Of a stretch of 64,000 nt of DNA, positions 10,722 to 20,850 are shown in pieces. Source of the stretch: Nemophila menziesii (lineage: Eukaryota > Streptophyta > Magnoliopsida > Boraginales > Hydrophyllaceae); NCBI GenBank assembly GCA_029959085.1, contig JARWIR010000018.1, positions 18,165,001 through 18,229,000 of the forward strand, given 5' to 3'. A program made the translations under genes and the position numbers. Within the stretch, counting starts at the first letter, position 1. Every line of letters starts with the position of its first letter. Below the pieces are notes generated by a model. The model was not told the DNA's origin. It worked only from the letters and a program-made list of their open reading frames with translations, and did not search any database.

Positions 10722-13072
10722 TTTGTATTATGTTTTTACCTTTAATATATTTAGTATTGGAACAAAAAAAAATACTATGTACATGTTGACAAAATAAAAA
10801 CCTCACACAGAAGGAGCAGTTGTGCAATAAAAAAGTGCAATAAACTCTTGGAAAAAAAAATTACAATAAACTCAAGAAAGCTTTTGTCGGCTACCATATG
10901 ATAATTACATATTTCTATAGCATATAACACACAGTTATATAGGAAAAAAAAAGCATAAAATTAAATATAAAGATAAAATACTAACCACTTATTCAAAAGA
11001 AAATTGTTTCTGTATGAATTCTTATGAACATGAACATGATGAATATTTTTATTAGCTATTTTTTATGCAAATAATTACACTGTAAAAAGGTTAATTAGCA
11101 TCACAAATATTAATTTTTGACTAATTACTACCAACCCATTATAGCAAAGTAAAAAAAACATTACAAATATTGTTCCATGAACAAATTCTTAAAAAAAAAG
11201 ATTACGAACTTTGATATTAGTGCAAAACGTTGACCAAACTGTGAAATACAAAAAATTGGGGAATCTGAAAAATATATATAATTAGGAGATATTGTTATTA
11301 ATGATTAAAAACAAGCAAAAGTATAAAAAAAATAGTTTATGAATTTTTGTTTACCTCAGTAGTCGTTGTTTTTTTGTTGGAGTTCTAAAATCTCTGCTTC
11401 TGTAAAAGGATTTCTAAAAGACTTGTGTATTTATAATATAACCCTAAACTCCTACAAAGTCCAATGACTTGGAAAGTCCAATGACTTTTGAATACCTTAA
11501 AATTTTAATGGATATAAAAAAGTCCTGATTGAATACATCTAAATTTTAAAAGAGTTTTTAAAATCTTAATTGAATACCCCAAGATTTTAATAAACTTTTT
11601 AAAATCGTGATTGAATACCCCTTGACTTTTAAAGTCCAAAAAAATCCAACAAACTCATAATTGAATATACCTCCCTTAGTGTGAAGTTTTAAAGATAATT
11701 ATGGAGATTAATTAGATTCCAGGTCAATGACTAAGAGATATGGAAAGAGATAAACATGGAAATTGAAGATAAGGGAGTAAAAGCTAAAAACATGGAAAAG
11801 GAAAAGCTGCCATAAATCTGAATCCAGCACCTACGACCACAAATCAGCTTATATCTCAAAATCGGTGAGAAATCTGGAGAAACGGTCAAGATCAAAGTTA
11901 AAGATCTTTCAGAGACGATGAATTTCGACTACTCATACGCGTCAAACGGATGAGTATTGAAGCTGCTAGGACCAAAACAAAAACGGGGCTGATTCCATAT
12001 TTTTGGGCTACGAATTTGAGTTGGGCTTGGAGTCCAACACTTATCATTTCCTTCAAGAAAACGATTAGATCTTCCTATACACTATAAATATAACCTATTA
12101 TCATTAGAAAAATCATCCTTGGCAAAACCTTAAGCCAAGAGGAAGATGCAACACAAGAGAAGAAGTCTGGAAGGAGCTGAACACCATATCATGCTTTCTT
12201 CTATCGTTAAATTTGTAATTTCTTTCTTTTCTTTCTCTAGTATGAACTAATTTACTTTTAGCTTGAGATTTAGAAATTATATATGAACCCTAGTTTTTCT
12301 ATTTGATTTGGGATACTACGGTATTTAATTGGAATTTATGTTTTATGTTTTGTTTATGTGTTTTGATTAATTGTCTGTTTTCCTTGCGGTGCGCAACTTA
12401 TAGGATTACCTTAATAGTAGTTAGATGATCACCTTAGCTGGGTGTTTAACTATTGAAACACCACATAACGTCTAGAATAAGGTTTAGACCTGACAAATCA
12501 ACCTAACTAGATAATCATTAGGGTATGTTTTCACCACTATCATCATGTTTGGAATTGAATTGCTTAGGGCCTTGGTGGCGCTTGATTACCCTAGGTTTAG
12601 CCACCTCATGATGTGTTTGTAGCCCCCTTAGTCGCTCTCAAGGTCTATGGTATGGGAATTAGAATCCTGATTATTTCATAATACATAATTCACCCTTAGA
12701 CGATAGAATAACCAAAACTAGTGGGGATTACTTGCTAATATCTCGAGCTAAACTCTCATACTACTTGCTTCTCTCTGTTATTTAATTTTTCTGTCTTTTA
12801 TTTATTAGTTAATTTCGAGTTTTTCAAGCATACAAATCTTTTCTCTTTTTATTTTCTCGCGTATTATTTATTCTAGCTTTTTAATATTTGCACTTGAATA
12901 TTTGCATAAGTTTTCTCTAACTTTCGTAGTCTCTGAGGAACGAATTCTACTTATTCATTAAAACTTGCAAACGATCTGTGATACTTGTAGTGAGTTCTGT
13001 GGTTCTCAAGGGTGTGTGCTCTTTATTATTATCTTTATTTATCTATTACTTATCACACCTTTGCCCCCACCA

Positions 13073-13914
13073 CTTACCAAACTGTTCACGAGCTTATACA
13101 AGTTTGAGTTCATCTCGTTAAGAAAATGAGCCTGAATATAAAGTTTGAGTTTGGATTGTTTAACTAACAAGCCGAACTCAAACACACCCTTAACAAACTC
13201 TAACCCGAGCCCTTGGTGAGAGTATAGGTTCATTTGTAGCCCTACCCACATGTCAAGTTTAATTAATGATAATATTCTCCTTGTTCTCGAGAATACTAAC
13301 CATCATAAGGACCATTTGGTCACATAGTCTTGCCATGTTTCTTGTTGACTTTTTCAATGTTGGTCGACTATATTTTGTAAGTTGTTGTGATATTTTCACC
13401 TCCTCCTCTTTGGAGCTTGAATTTCAAAAAGAAACCTCTTGGTACTAGATGCTCGAGTATATTTAAATCTTTTCTTTATTCATCCTCCGACTTTATATCT
13501 GTCAAAATTTTCCCTTTTGTTTCTCTTCAGCATATTTCTAGGCCCATCATATCCTTGTAACTGATGATAGAATATATATTTGGGTTGTAATGTATGATGT
13601 ACTATAATTTTATGAATGAATATGCAAGGGTATATTTCCTTTTTTTACTTCCTTTGGCTTCTTCTTTTTGTTTATTTTCTTTTTTCTGAGGATTAATTCA
13701 GTTTCGAGGGAGTACCTTAACTTGCGATAACTCTACCAAGAATTTTTGTCGATATATTTTGATCCAAATCATAGTCCTAGACTTTTCTCCTCAGGTACTC
13801 CTTGGCCTTCTGACCTTGATTTTCTAGATCTCTTTTGAGCTTTCACATCAAAATTTTGTAGGATCTGTATTAGCACATATGTGTGATGCATTACCGTCCA
13901 TTGATGGTTCTCGT
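13073..13914. other. Unassigned AT-rich flank
   Basis: Sequence to the right of LTR b. I see no coding region with recognisable content. The first ~190 bp contain words such as CACGAGCTTATACAAG and TTTGTAGCCCTACC that resemble degraded hAT-type termini, but I cannot define borders. The rest is pyrimidine-rich and without a feature I can support. Confidence 0.4.
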
Positions 13915-14479
13915 TAGGGATGGCAACAGATCGGTTTTTTGAAAAAAATTCCAAAAACCATAACCGTTTTTATAATTAAAAACCATATCCTAACGGTTTT
14001 AACCATCGGTTACACTTTTCAAAACCATAACCGTATTATTCGGTTTCGGTTTTTCAAACGGTTTTGCGGTTTTTAACCATATTCAAATGATAATTTAATA
14101 AATATATTAAATTTCATAAAATAAAACCACACATATAATAGAAAACTCCAAGGTTTATACAAAATTGTATTGGTATTTGATTAAATTGCATATTTATTAT
14201 TTAATTGGTTAAATCTAGTATTTTGATTTTTATTTTAGAATTTCAATATATCTAATTTAATCTAAATTATTATAAAATTTGAAAATATATATGATAATAA
14301 ACGGTTTTCAGTTTTTCGGTTTTATTTTTATCAAAAACCATAACCTATCGGTTATAACCATCGGTTACACTTTTCAAAATCCATAACCTAATGGTTTTAA
14401 CCACGGTTATATAATTTGGTTTTTAATCGGTTCGGTTATCATCGGTTTCGGTTTTTAACCGTAATCATTGCCATCCCTA
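13915..14479. mobile_element. hAT-like non-autonomous element (TAGGGATGGCAA termini)
   Basis: 565-bp element with terminal inverted repeats TAGGGATGGCAA / TTGCCATCCCTA and a perfect 8-bp duplication GTTCTCGT (13907-13914 and 14480-14487), as expected for hAT. The interior consists of many short direct and inverted words of the type AACCATAACCG and CGGTTTTTAACC and has no transposase. Confidence 0.93.
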
Positions 14480-14487
14480 GTTCTCGT

Positions 14488-14797
14488 ACATAGTGGAAGA
14501 TGGGAGGTGTTTTTCTCATATTTCCCTTCTTTTAATAAACCACCAGGTTTTTCTTATTACCCATTAATGATGGTTACCTCTTCACTTTATTTCATTTTCA
14601 AAGGCATTTATCCTCTAGGCCTCGAGGCATTTCTTGGATTTTTCTCTTTCTTTCTTCCAAATATGTCTTCCTTCTTTCTCGACCCCTCGTTTTCTTTGAT
14701 ATGATTTATGTTACCTCATGACAACTCCTTGGGGGATTTATCTCCCATGGGATAAGTCGGACTCCCCCAAGGTGTATTTTGGAAATACACCTGGGGT
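14488..14797. other. Short unassigned gap
   Basis: Pyrimidine-rich sequence between two hAT-type elements. A small open frame at 14468-14704 (plus) is low-complexity (F, S, P, L) and starts inside the hAT duplication, so I do not treat it as a gene. Nothing else is recognisable. Confidence 0.4.
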
Positions 14798-15278
14798 CTA
14801 TGTTGTAGATCTCCCCGCCTAGGCGCGCCTAGGCGCCGTCTAGGCATCAATTCCCCCCTCAGGCGCTTACGCCTAGTTAAAACTCTAGGCGTTTTTGCCT
14901 AGCGCCTTAGTCGACGTGGAATAGGCGCGTAGCCCGTCTAGGCACCGATTAATGGGAAAAAATGGCCGCCTAGGCGCCGATTAATGGCAAAACACGCCCG
15001 TATAGGTGTTCTTGTTATTTTTCTTATTCTCGAGAATTTTGTAATTGATATTGTAACTCAATTTTTAGTATTTTTTATATATACTATAGTGTTTTTAGAT
15101 GAATTTTATGACTTAAATAGTTGAAATTTCTATAATTACTACATATATATTACTAAATATACAAAATTACACAGCGGGGTTCAAAACCATATAATTCCGC
15201 CTAGGCCCCGTGTAATCCCGCCTAGGCGCTAGGCCCGGGTCGAGCGCCTAGGCCTCAAAACCGAGATCTACAACATAG
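14798..15278 (+). mobile_element. Palindromic hAT MITE, copy 1
   Basis: 481-bp non-coding element with inverted termini CTATGTTGTAGATCTC / GAGATCTACAACATAG and a perfect 8-bp duplication CCTGGGGT (14790-14797 and 15279-15286). The ends are GC-rich and full of CCTAGGCG words. The 20-mer CGCCTAGGCGCGCCTAGGCG at 14816-14835 is a perfect palindrome. The centre is AT-rich. Copies 2 and 3 are at 43786 and 57372. The 8-bp duplication points to hAT mobilisation, although the termini are not classic CAGGG. Confidence 0.92.
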
Positions 15279-15286
15279 CCTGGGGT

Positions 15287-16788
15287 GTAGTTGTCTTGTT
15301 TTGCCTTATTCTGCCTAACATGTCTTTAACCTCACACACTATATGTCCAAGTCGTGCTATTACGTTTTGTGTCTCTCCCTTTCTAATAGGTTATAGGTTT
15401 GGATTTTATTGTTCCAAACACACTTAGTGTCATCTTAGCTACCTCGGGAACACATCTTCAGGGGTGTTCCCCAGCCCTTCGACTCACACCGCAACTCTTA
15501 CTCCTTTTTGGGAGCCTTCCTCGAATTTTACTATTATAGCTTCGGGGACCCCTCGGTATGAGTCTATTTTGGGAGCGTATCTCTTTGGCTCGTATTGCTT
15601 TTTCTTTGTAATCTTTTTTGCAATTCTATAATAAAAATTGTTAATAAAATATTTTTTCGTCGTTTCTCCTTTTCTTGCTCTTTTATTCTTATATTTTTCT
15701 ATGCATCTACTTTTTTTATGCATGCCTTATACCCTTTCCCTCGGGAAATATAAGTGTCGTGTCGGTGCCCGACCCTCTGGCATCCAAGCCGAGGGGATCT
15801 TACTTACTCTATGGAATGTTAAGTTTCGTGGTACATAGTTTACCCATTTGCACCTTGTTAGAATACAATAAAATAAATATGTGAAGTTGGTTAAATACAA
15901 ACTCGATTATGGCTAAAACTAGTTAGCTACTCGAGGTGGAATTCAAAGCCGTTGCTTAAACAATGTTCAATTTGTTTTATAATTTCTAATACACATTAGC
16001 TATATGAAGTATTCCAGTTCAATGTTTATGAGTATTCCAATTTAAGGTGGAGTATGAGAGGCCCAGATACACTATCTAACTATGTATTTGTATGTATTTG
16101 AATTGCATATTTGGGCTTTCGGCATCATAGAGTGCATGTACATTGGATTCCAAGGGAGCTGCTTCATTTGTAAAAAAGATCTTAATCAAAGTGTATATTA
16201 GAATTTTGGAGTTGTTCACTGGTTCTATTTGGCTATTTCACGTAGAATATGGGCCAATAGTGAAATCATAGGTTACTAATTTGTATCTACATAAAAGGAT
16301 CTTAATTTGTTCAAATTACATGTATCGATAATAAACTCGCATGCATAAATACATTATGAAACTCTTCTACATAGTGTATTCATTACATCACTGTATCAGC
16401 TATGAATTATCGATAATGACAATCTTAATTTATCAATCTATGTATCTATATGTATCTAAATGGTTGTATTTGGCTATTTCGAATAACATAGGGACCAATA
16501 ATGCATTCATAGCAACAATCAATCAATCAAACACTATTGTAAAAAAAATCAACAATCAAACACAAAATATACAAACGATCAATATAATATAATATCAAAG
16601 AGATCGTCAACTCAACTCTTATAAATTCACGATGAGGATCTTAACTAAACTCTTATAAATACAAAAAGACTTGGCACAATTTTGCAGAAAATAAGGACCA
16701 ATGGTACAAATATAACAACATTTGAAATTAAATCAAAGCTTAATTTTAGAAACCTAAGGGGCCAAGTGTAGAATTTAAAATAAGATAA
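15287..16788. other. Intergenic DNA without recognised genes
   Basis: AT-rich sequence. Several small open frames exist (for example 15484-15723 minus, 15638-15884 plus, 16341-16592 plus) but none has a recognisable motif or plant-like codon use. A block containing TTTGGCTATTTC with ATAGG or ATGGG and CCAATA following occurs twice (about 16222-16262 and 16469-16500), a degenerate local duplication. Confidence 0.45.
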
Positions 16789-17360
16789 GAGTAAATAACA
16801 CTTTTGCCCCCTGGGTTTATACGCGATTGACAGGTTGCCCCCTAACTCTTAAAATGCGCCTCGATGCCCCCTAAGATTTAGTTTTGTGACCCGTTACCCC
16901 CTACTGCGTGTTCCGTCCATTTTTTCCGTTAAAAATGACGTGGCATTTCCATGTCACGTTTTTTTTTTTTTTTTAATCCAGATGTTAATTAATTATTTAA
17001 TTAAGATTAAAGTAAGGGTAAATTAGGTTTTTTATAATAGTTTTAATATTATTAAATAAAAATGATAAAATAACACCCCCCACCCCCACCCCACCGCACC
17101 CCCTACCCCCCCCCCCCTCCCCTTCTTCTTCTTCCCCTTCTTCTTCCCCGATCTGACCTGCAACTTTAAAAAAAAAAAAAAAAAATCTAACGAAGAGATC
17201 AACAATTGAATCAGTGAAGGAAATGAGAAAACATGGTTTCTCAGTAGATGCAACTACTTATAGAATCATACATGAACATCCTAAGTTTCTTCATATGATT
17301 CAAAAAATGTAAACTTTTAAAAATCAACAGTCCTTAGATTTACAAGTGATAGAGATGGTC
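16789..17360. repeat. Left long terminal inverted repeat of the Pack-MULE
   Basis: Matches 18110-18687 in inverted orientation, including a poly-T run (16960-16974), an AT-rich block and a long C tract (about 17075-17122). It ends near the words TTACAAGTGATAGAGA. A small minus-strand frame inside it (17032-17253) is mirrored by one in the right arm and is not a gene. Confidence 0.9.
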
Positions 17361-17615
17361 ATTAATCAACAATCCAATAATGTAAATAATTGATCAAATA
17401 ATACACTTTCTCCTTCATGTTCAAGTGAGTATGTTCTTGCTACATTTTTTACACGTATATCAAGTGCAGGAAAAATTACCTGTTATATTAACAAAGAAAT
17501 TATCTAAATTCATGAATCATTTGTACAATATAATAAACAATTAAATAATTATAATAGGTGAAAATGAAAATCTAGTGTAACGTTATAATTAATAATTAAA
17601 ATTATATTAACACAC

Positions 17616-17894
17616 CTCATCTTCAGCATTGCAATGATGCTTATAAATGGACCTTAAGAATTTTAACCGTTCAAGTAATGGAGTAATATCACTGCTTCGA
17701 TCTGTAGCGAAAGTTACTGCGGCCCGGTGAAGCCCGTCCAGCTCGGCCCGAATAGCTTTATGAAAAAATAAAAAAAATCGAATCGGTGAAGATGAGCTCT
17801 TAAGCAAAACTGACGAAGAAGAAGATGCTTTATCCATTTGGCCTATTCCAGGCCCGGTTATTACAGTTCCTGTGGTTGTTAATGGCGTAGCCAT
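17616..17894 (-). pseudogene. BTS-like: Captured exon 1 of BRUTUS-like hemerythrin E3 ligase
   Basis: The minus-strand frame from ATG at 17894 begins MATPLTTTGTVITGPG and continues into FLFFHKAIRAELDGLHRAAV and FLRSIYKHHCNAEDE. From family knowledge this is the start of the first hemerythrin (HHE) domain of BRUTUS/BTS-like proteins, which bind iron and target transcription factors for degradation. Translation ends as EDE then V-C-stop; GAG|GTGTGT at 17616/17615 is a normal splice donor, so the piece is exon 1 plus the start of intron 1. Sequence upstream to about 18110 looks like a plant 5' UTR and promoter. The remaining hemerythrin repeats, CHY and RING domains are absent. The reading frame is intact with no stop, about 93 residues. 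Confidence 0.85.
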
Positions 17895-18109
17895 TAATAT
17901 ATATAGTTCGGAAAATTCCAAAATAAAATAAAATTAAAAACAAAAGATAATGACTTCAGAATTGGATATCACGAATTTATGATATTTATGAGATTTTGTA
18001 TCGCTATATCACACTACTGTATGTATAGGTTTGTCTGTTTAAATTAACAGTGGAAATGCGAAGAGAGAGATGAGGTGAAATGTGATGGATAAAGAGGGGG
18101 CAATTTATA

Positions 18110-18687
18110 GATGGTCTCTATCACTTGTAAATCTAAGGACTGTTGATTTTTAAAAGTTTACATTTTTTGAATCATATGAAGAAACTTAGGATGTTCATGT
18201 ATGATTCTATAAGTAGTTGCATTTACTGAGAAACCATGTTTTCTCATTTCCTTCACTGATTCAATTGTTGATCTCTTCGTTAGAATTTTTTTTTTTTTTT
18301 TTAAAGTTGCAGGTCAGATCGGGGAAGAAGAAGGGGAAGAAGAAGAAGGGGAGGGGGGGGGGGGGGGGTAGGGGGTGCGGTGGGGTGGGGGTGGGGGGTG
18401 TTATTTTATCATTTTTATTTAATAATATTAAAACTATTATAAAAAACCTAATTTACCCTTACTTTAATCTTAATTAAATAATTAATTAACATCTGGATTA
18501 AAAAAAAAAAAAAAAAACGTGACATGGAAATGCCACGTCATTTTTAACGGAAAAAATGGACGGAACACGCAGTAGGGGGTAACGGGTCACAAAACTAAAT
18601 CTTAGGGGGCATCGAGGCGCATTTTAAGAGTTAGGGGGCAACCTGTCAATCGCGTATAAACCCAGAGGGCAAAAGTGTCATTTACTC
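18110..18687. repeat. Right long terminal inverted repeat of the Pack-MULE
   Basis: Inverted copy of 16789-17360. It contains a G-rich tract (about 18349-18402) with many runs of three or more G on the plus strand and is followed directly by the 9-bp duplication ATAAGATAA. Confidence 0.9.
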
Positions 18688-18708
18688 ATAAGATAATGGA
18701 GTTGTAAG

Positions 18709-18984
18709 CAGGGCCGGTCCTGTAGTGAAGCAAAAGACGCGGCCGCTTAGGGCCCCCGATTTTTTGACGTTTTTAGGGGCCTCCGATCATCTAAATATAT
18801 TATGTGTGTATATATATATCCATGATTTAAATAATTATATAAAAATAATGTTGTTAGTTTGGCATATTTTCGTTTATAAAGTCTAGAGTTTGAACCACGT
18901 TAATAGTAATAATATGTTTATATATATAGAGGGCCACATTTTGTGAGTTCGCTTAGGGCCCCCGAAATGTCAGGGCCGGCCCTG
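18709..18984. mobile_element. hAT MITE with CAGGGCCGG termini
   Basis: 276-bp element with termini CAGGGCCGGTCCTG and CAGGGCCGGCCCTG (each itself nearly palindromic) and a perfect 8-bp duplication GTTGTAAG (18701-18708 and 18985-18992). Subterminal TTAGGGCCCCCGA words are repeated at both sides. Non-coding. It sits 4 bp from the Pack-MULE target duplication. A fragment of a related element starts at 50227. Confidence 0.93.
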
Positions 18985-18992
18985 GTTGTAAG

Positions 18993-19455
18993 TCAGAGCC
19001 ATAAGTCGGAGTTGTGAATAATTGGTGAGATATGACGAGTTGGTGAGGTTTGAGCTATATATGATATTATGATTATATGTAAAAATTTCCAGTTGTTGTA
19101 AATCAAATATGTAAATAAATAGAAGATGTAAATAAATCAGAAATATGAACACTTGGTGAGCTACGACGAGTTGGTGAGGTTTGAGCTATGATTATATATC
19201 AAATTATCTGTTGCATTAACTTGTTCTTGACCTGTGAACACTAAGCTTCATTCGAGTGGTGGTGAAGTTTTAAGTGTTGGTACGGTTTTGTGTATAAGAT
19301 CAGGTGAGATGTGTGTTTGTTATGTGTGAGATCAGGTGAGATTTGTATGAGTGCGTGTGTTGTGTGGGACTTTGTGACTTTTTTTATTGTGACTTTTTTA
19401 TTATTTGGAAGAAATTTTTCGTCTCAATTGTAGAGTGTTTTTAGAGGTAAATATA
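18993..19455. other. Intergenic DNA, nothing recognised
   Basis: AT-rich. The word GACGAGTTGGTGAGGTTTGAGCTA occurs in near-identical form at about 19036 and 19164, a small direct duplication. No coding or RNA feature. Confidence 0.4.
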
Positions 19456-19917
19456 AGGGTTAATTCTACTTTTAGGCCTAAAAATATCATTAGATTTCTA
19501 AAATTAGGCTAAGCAATATTTTAATTTTTACTGTAAACCTTATATGCCATCTTTCTTCCAAATTTAGGCTACTACTAATTTTCTTCTCTAAAATATCATT
19601 TTCTACTTTAAATATATTAGGCGGTCAACGTCGGTCAATTCCGACGAGATTTTTTCTTTTTTTCTTTTTTACATTTAAAAAAAATCTGGACAGCCACCGG
19701 TCAACCTCGGTCAACTCCGGCGAGATTTTTTTTTTACTTTTTTATTAAAAGAAATTCTGAGCGGCCACCGGTCAACGTCGGTCAACTCCGACGAATTTTT
19801 GTTTTTTTACTTTTTCACAATTATCAGATAAAAATATATTACTGTGATTTTTTTCGAATTATTCTGACTTTTTTTATTTTTCCAGCTCCGATGGGTTTTG
19901 TCGAATATTTGTACCGG

Positions 19918-20366
19918 AACTGCAACTACAAAATTGTAGTTGTGGGTAGTTCTGTAACTACAAAAATGTAGTTCTGTAATTACAAATATGTAGTTATGTA
20001 ACTACAAAAATGTAGTTCTGTAACTATGAAATATGTAGTTTTGTAACTACAAAAATGTAGTTGTGCAACTACAAGAATGTAGTTCTGCAAATACAATAAT
20101 GTAGTTCTACAACTACAAAAATGTACTTCTGCAACTACAAGAATGTAGTTCTGCAAATACAATAATGTAGTTCTACAACTACAAAAATGTAGTTCTGCAT
20201 ATACAAAAACGTAGTTCTGTAACTACAAAAATATAGTTCTGCAACTACAAAAATGTAGTTCTATAACTACAAAAATGTAGTTCTAAAACTACAAAAATGT
20301 AGTTGCAGGTACAGGTACAAAAGTGTAGTTGTGCAACTACAAAAATATAGTTGTGAAACTACATTT
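19918..20366. repeat. 22-bp palindromic tandem repeat array
   Basis: About 19 units of the type CTACAAAAATGTAGTTCTG with AACTAC and GTAGTT forming an inverted repeat in each unit. Some units differ (CAAATACAATAATGTAG), and a three-unit block of 66 bp is itself repeated (about 20056-20190). No spacer sequences differ between units, so this is a minisatellite and not CRISPR. Confidence 0.88.
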
Positions 20367-20850
20367 AATCGGAGTTGACAGGAGTTGACCGGAGCCGTCC
20401 AGAATTTAAAAAAAAACTAAAAAAGAAATTTGAGTCGACCGGTGTTGACCGCCGCGGTTGACCAGAGCCGCCCAGAATTTAAAAAAAAAAAGTAAAAAAT
20501 AAATAAATAAGCCTGAGTTGACCGGAGCCGTCCAGAATTTTTGAATAAAAAGTAAAAAAATACATGAGTTGATCGGCGTTGACCGCCGGAGTTGACCGGA
20601 GCAGCCCAATTTTTTTTAAAAAAGAGTAAAAAGAAAAAAAAATCTCGCCGGAGTTGACCGGCCTTGACTGCCGGGGTTGACCGGAACCGCCCAGAATTTT
20701 TTTAAAAAAAAGTAAAAGAAAAAGAAAAAAAACTGAGTTGACCCGCGTTGACCGCCTGGGCTGACGGGAGCCGTCCAGAATTTTTTTAAAAAAGTAAAAA
20801 AACTGAGTTGACCGGAGACGCCCAGAATTTAAAAAAAAAAAGTAAAAAAA
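20366..20850. repeat. GTTGACC-rich degenerate tandem array
   Basis: Roughly eight degenerate units, each with GAGTTGACCGGAGCCG or a variant, then CCAGAATTT, then an A-rich stretch. At least twelve TTGAC words occur on the plus strand. The inverted counterpart at 19618-19800 adds six GTCAA words. Confidence 0.8.

Larger units (their letters stand above)
4517..10771 (+). mobile_element. L1-type LINE copy A, nearly full length
   Basis: Complete non-LTR retrotransposon flanked by the perfect 14-bp duplication ATACTATGTACATG (4503-4516 and 10772-10785). It has a 5' leader, ORF1 with DUF4283 and a zinc knuckle, ORF2 with endonuclease, reverse transcriptase, zf-RVT and RNase H, and a 3' end GTATTGGAACAAAAAAAA. 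Only a few lesions are visible (one shift in ORF1; two shifts and one stop in ORF2), so it is the youngest LINE here. It lies within the Harbinger element. Confidence 0.95.
3864..11675. mobile_element. PIF/Harbinger (Tourist-like) non-autonomous element
   Basis: The termini are GGGGGGTGTATTCAA at the left and the complement of GGGAGGTATATTCAA at the right, extended as imperfect inverted repeats over about 50 bp. They are flanked by a TTA duplication (3861-3863 and 11676-11678), the hallmark of PIF/Harbinger. The right subterminal region holds several TTGAATACC-like repeats (11485-11670). Without the LINE nested at 4517-10771 the element is about 1.5 kb. I see no DDE transposase or Myb-like ORF, so it is non-autonomous. 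Confidence 0.88.
3696..13072 (+). repeat. LTR copy b (3' LTR), split by a Harbinger element
   Basis: The LTR begins TGATGTCTCC directly after the polypurine tract and ends TTTGCCCCCACCA at 13072. Its two pieces are 3696-3863 and 11676-13072, giving about 1.56 kb after removing the insertion. The LTR at 60723-62231 carries the uninterrupted junction ATTTATTTAGTGTGAAG, so it is an empty site. A TATAAATA box lies at 12083-12090. The first 50 bp contain an inverted repeat (TGATGTCTCC ... GGAGACATCA). Confidence 0.92.
16789..18687. mobile_element. Pack-MULE: Mutator-like element carrying a BRUTUS gene fragment
   Basis: 1.9-kb element with a perfect 9-bp duplication ATAAGATAA (16780-16788 and 18688-18696), the length typical of Mutator-like elements. 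The terminal inverted repeats are about 570 bp each (16789 to about 17360; about 18110 to 18687), start GAGTAAAT(A/G)ACACTTTTGCC, and are nearly identical over their whole length. The ~750-bp centre is not element sequence but a piece of a host gene (next entry), in minus orientation. No MURA-like transposase is present, so mobilisation would need another source. The near identity of the long arms suggests a fairly recent origin or conversion. Confidence 0.92.

Noticed and set aside
15484..15884. Small overlapping ORFs with K/R-rich or F-rich products
   Set aside because: No conserved features, both strands open by chance in biased sequence.
17032..18477. Two similar small proteins (minus 17032-17253 and plus 18217-18477) beginning MHLLRNHVFSF
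   Set aside because: They are the same chance frame seen in the two inverted arms of the Pack-MULE, made of low-complexity G/K and F runs.
19918..20366. Regular 22-bp repeats resembling a CRISPR array
   Set aside because: The units are contiguous with no unique spacers, each is a small palindrome, and the context is a plant transposon; it is a minisatellite.
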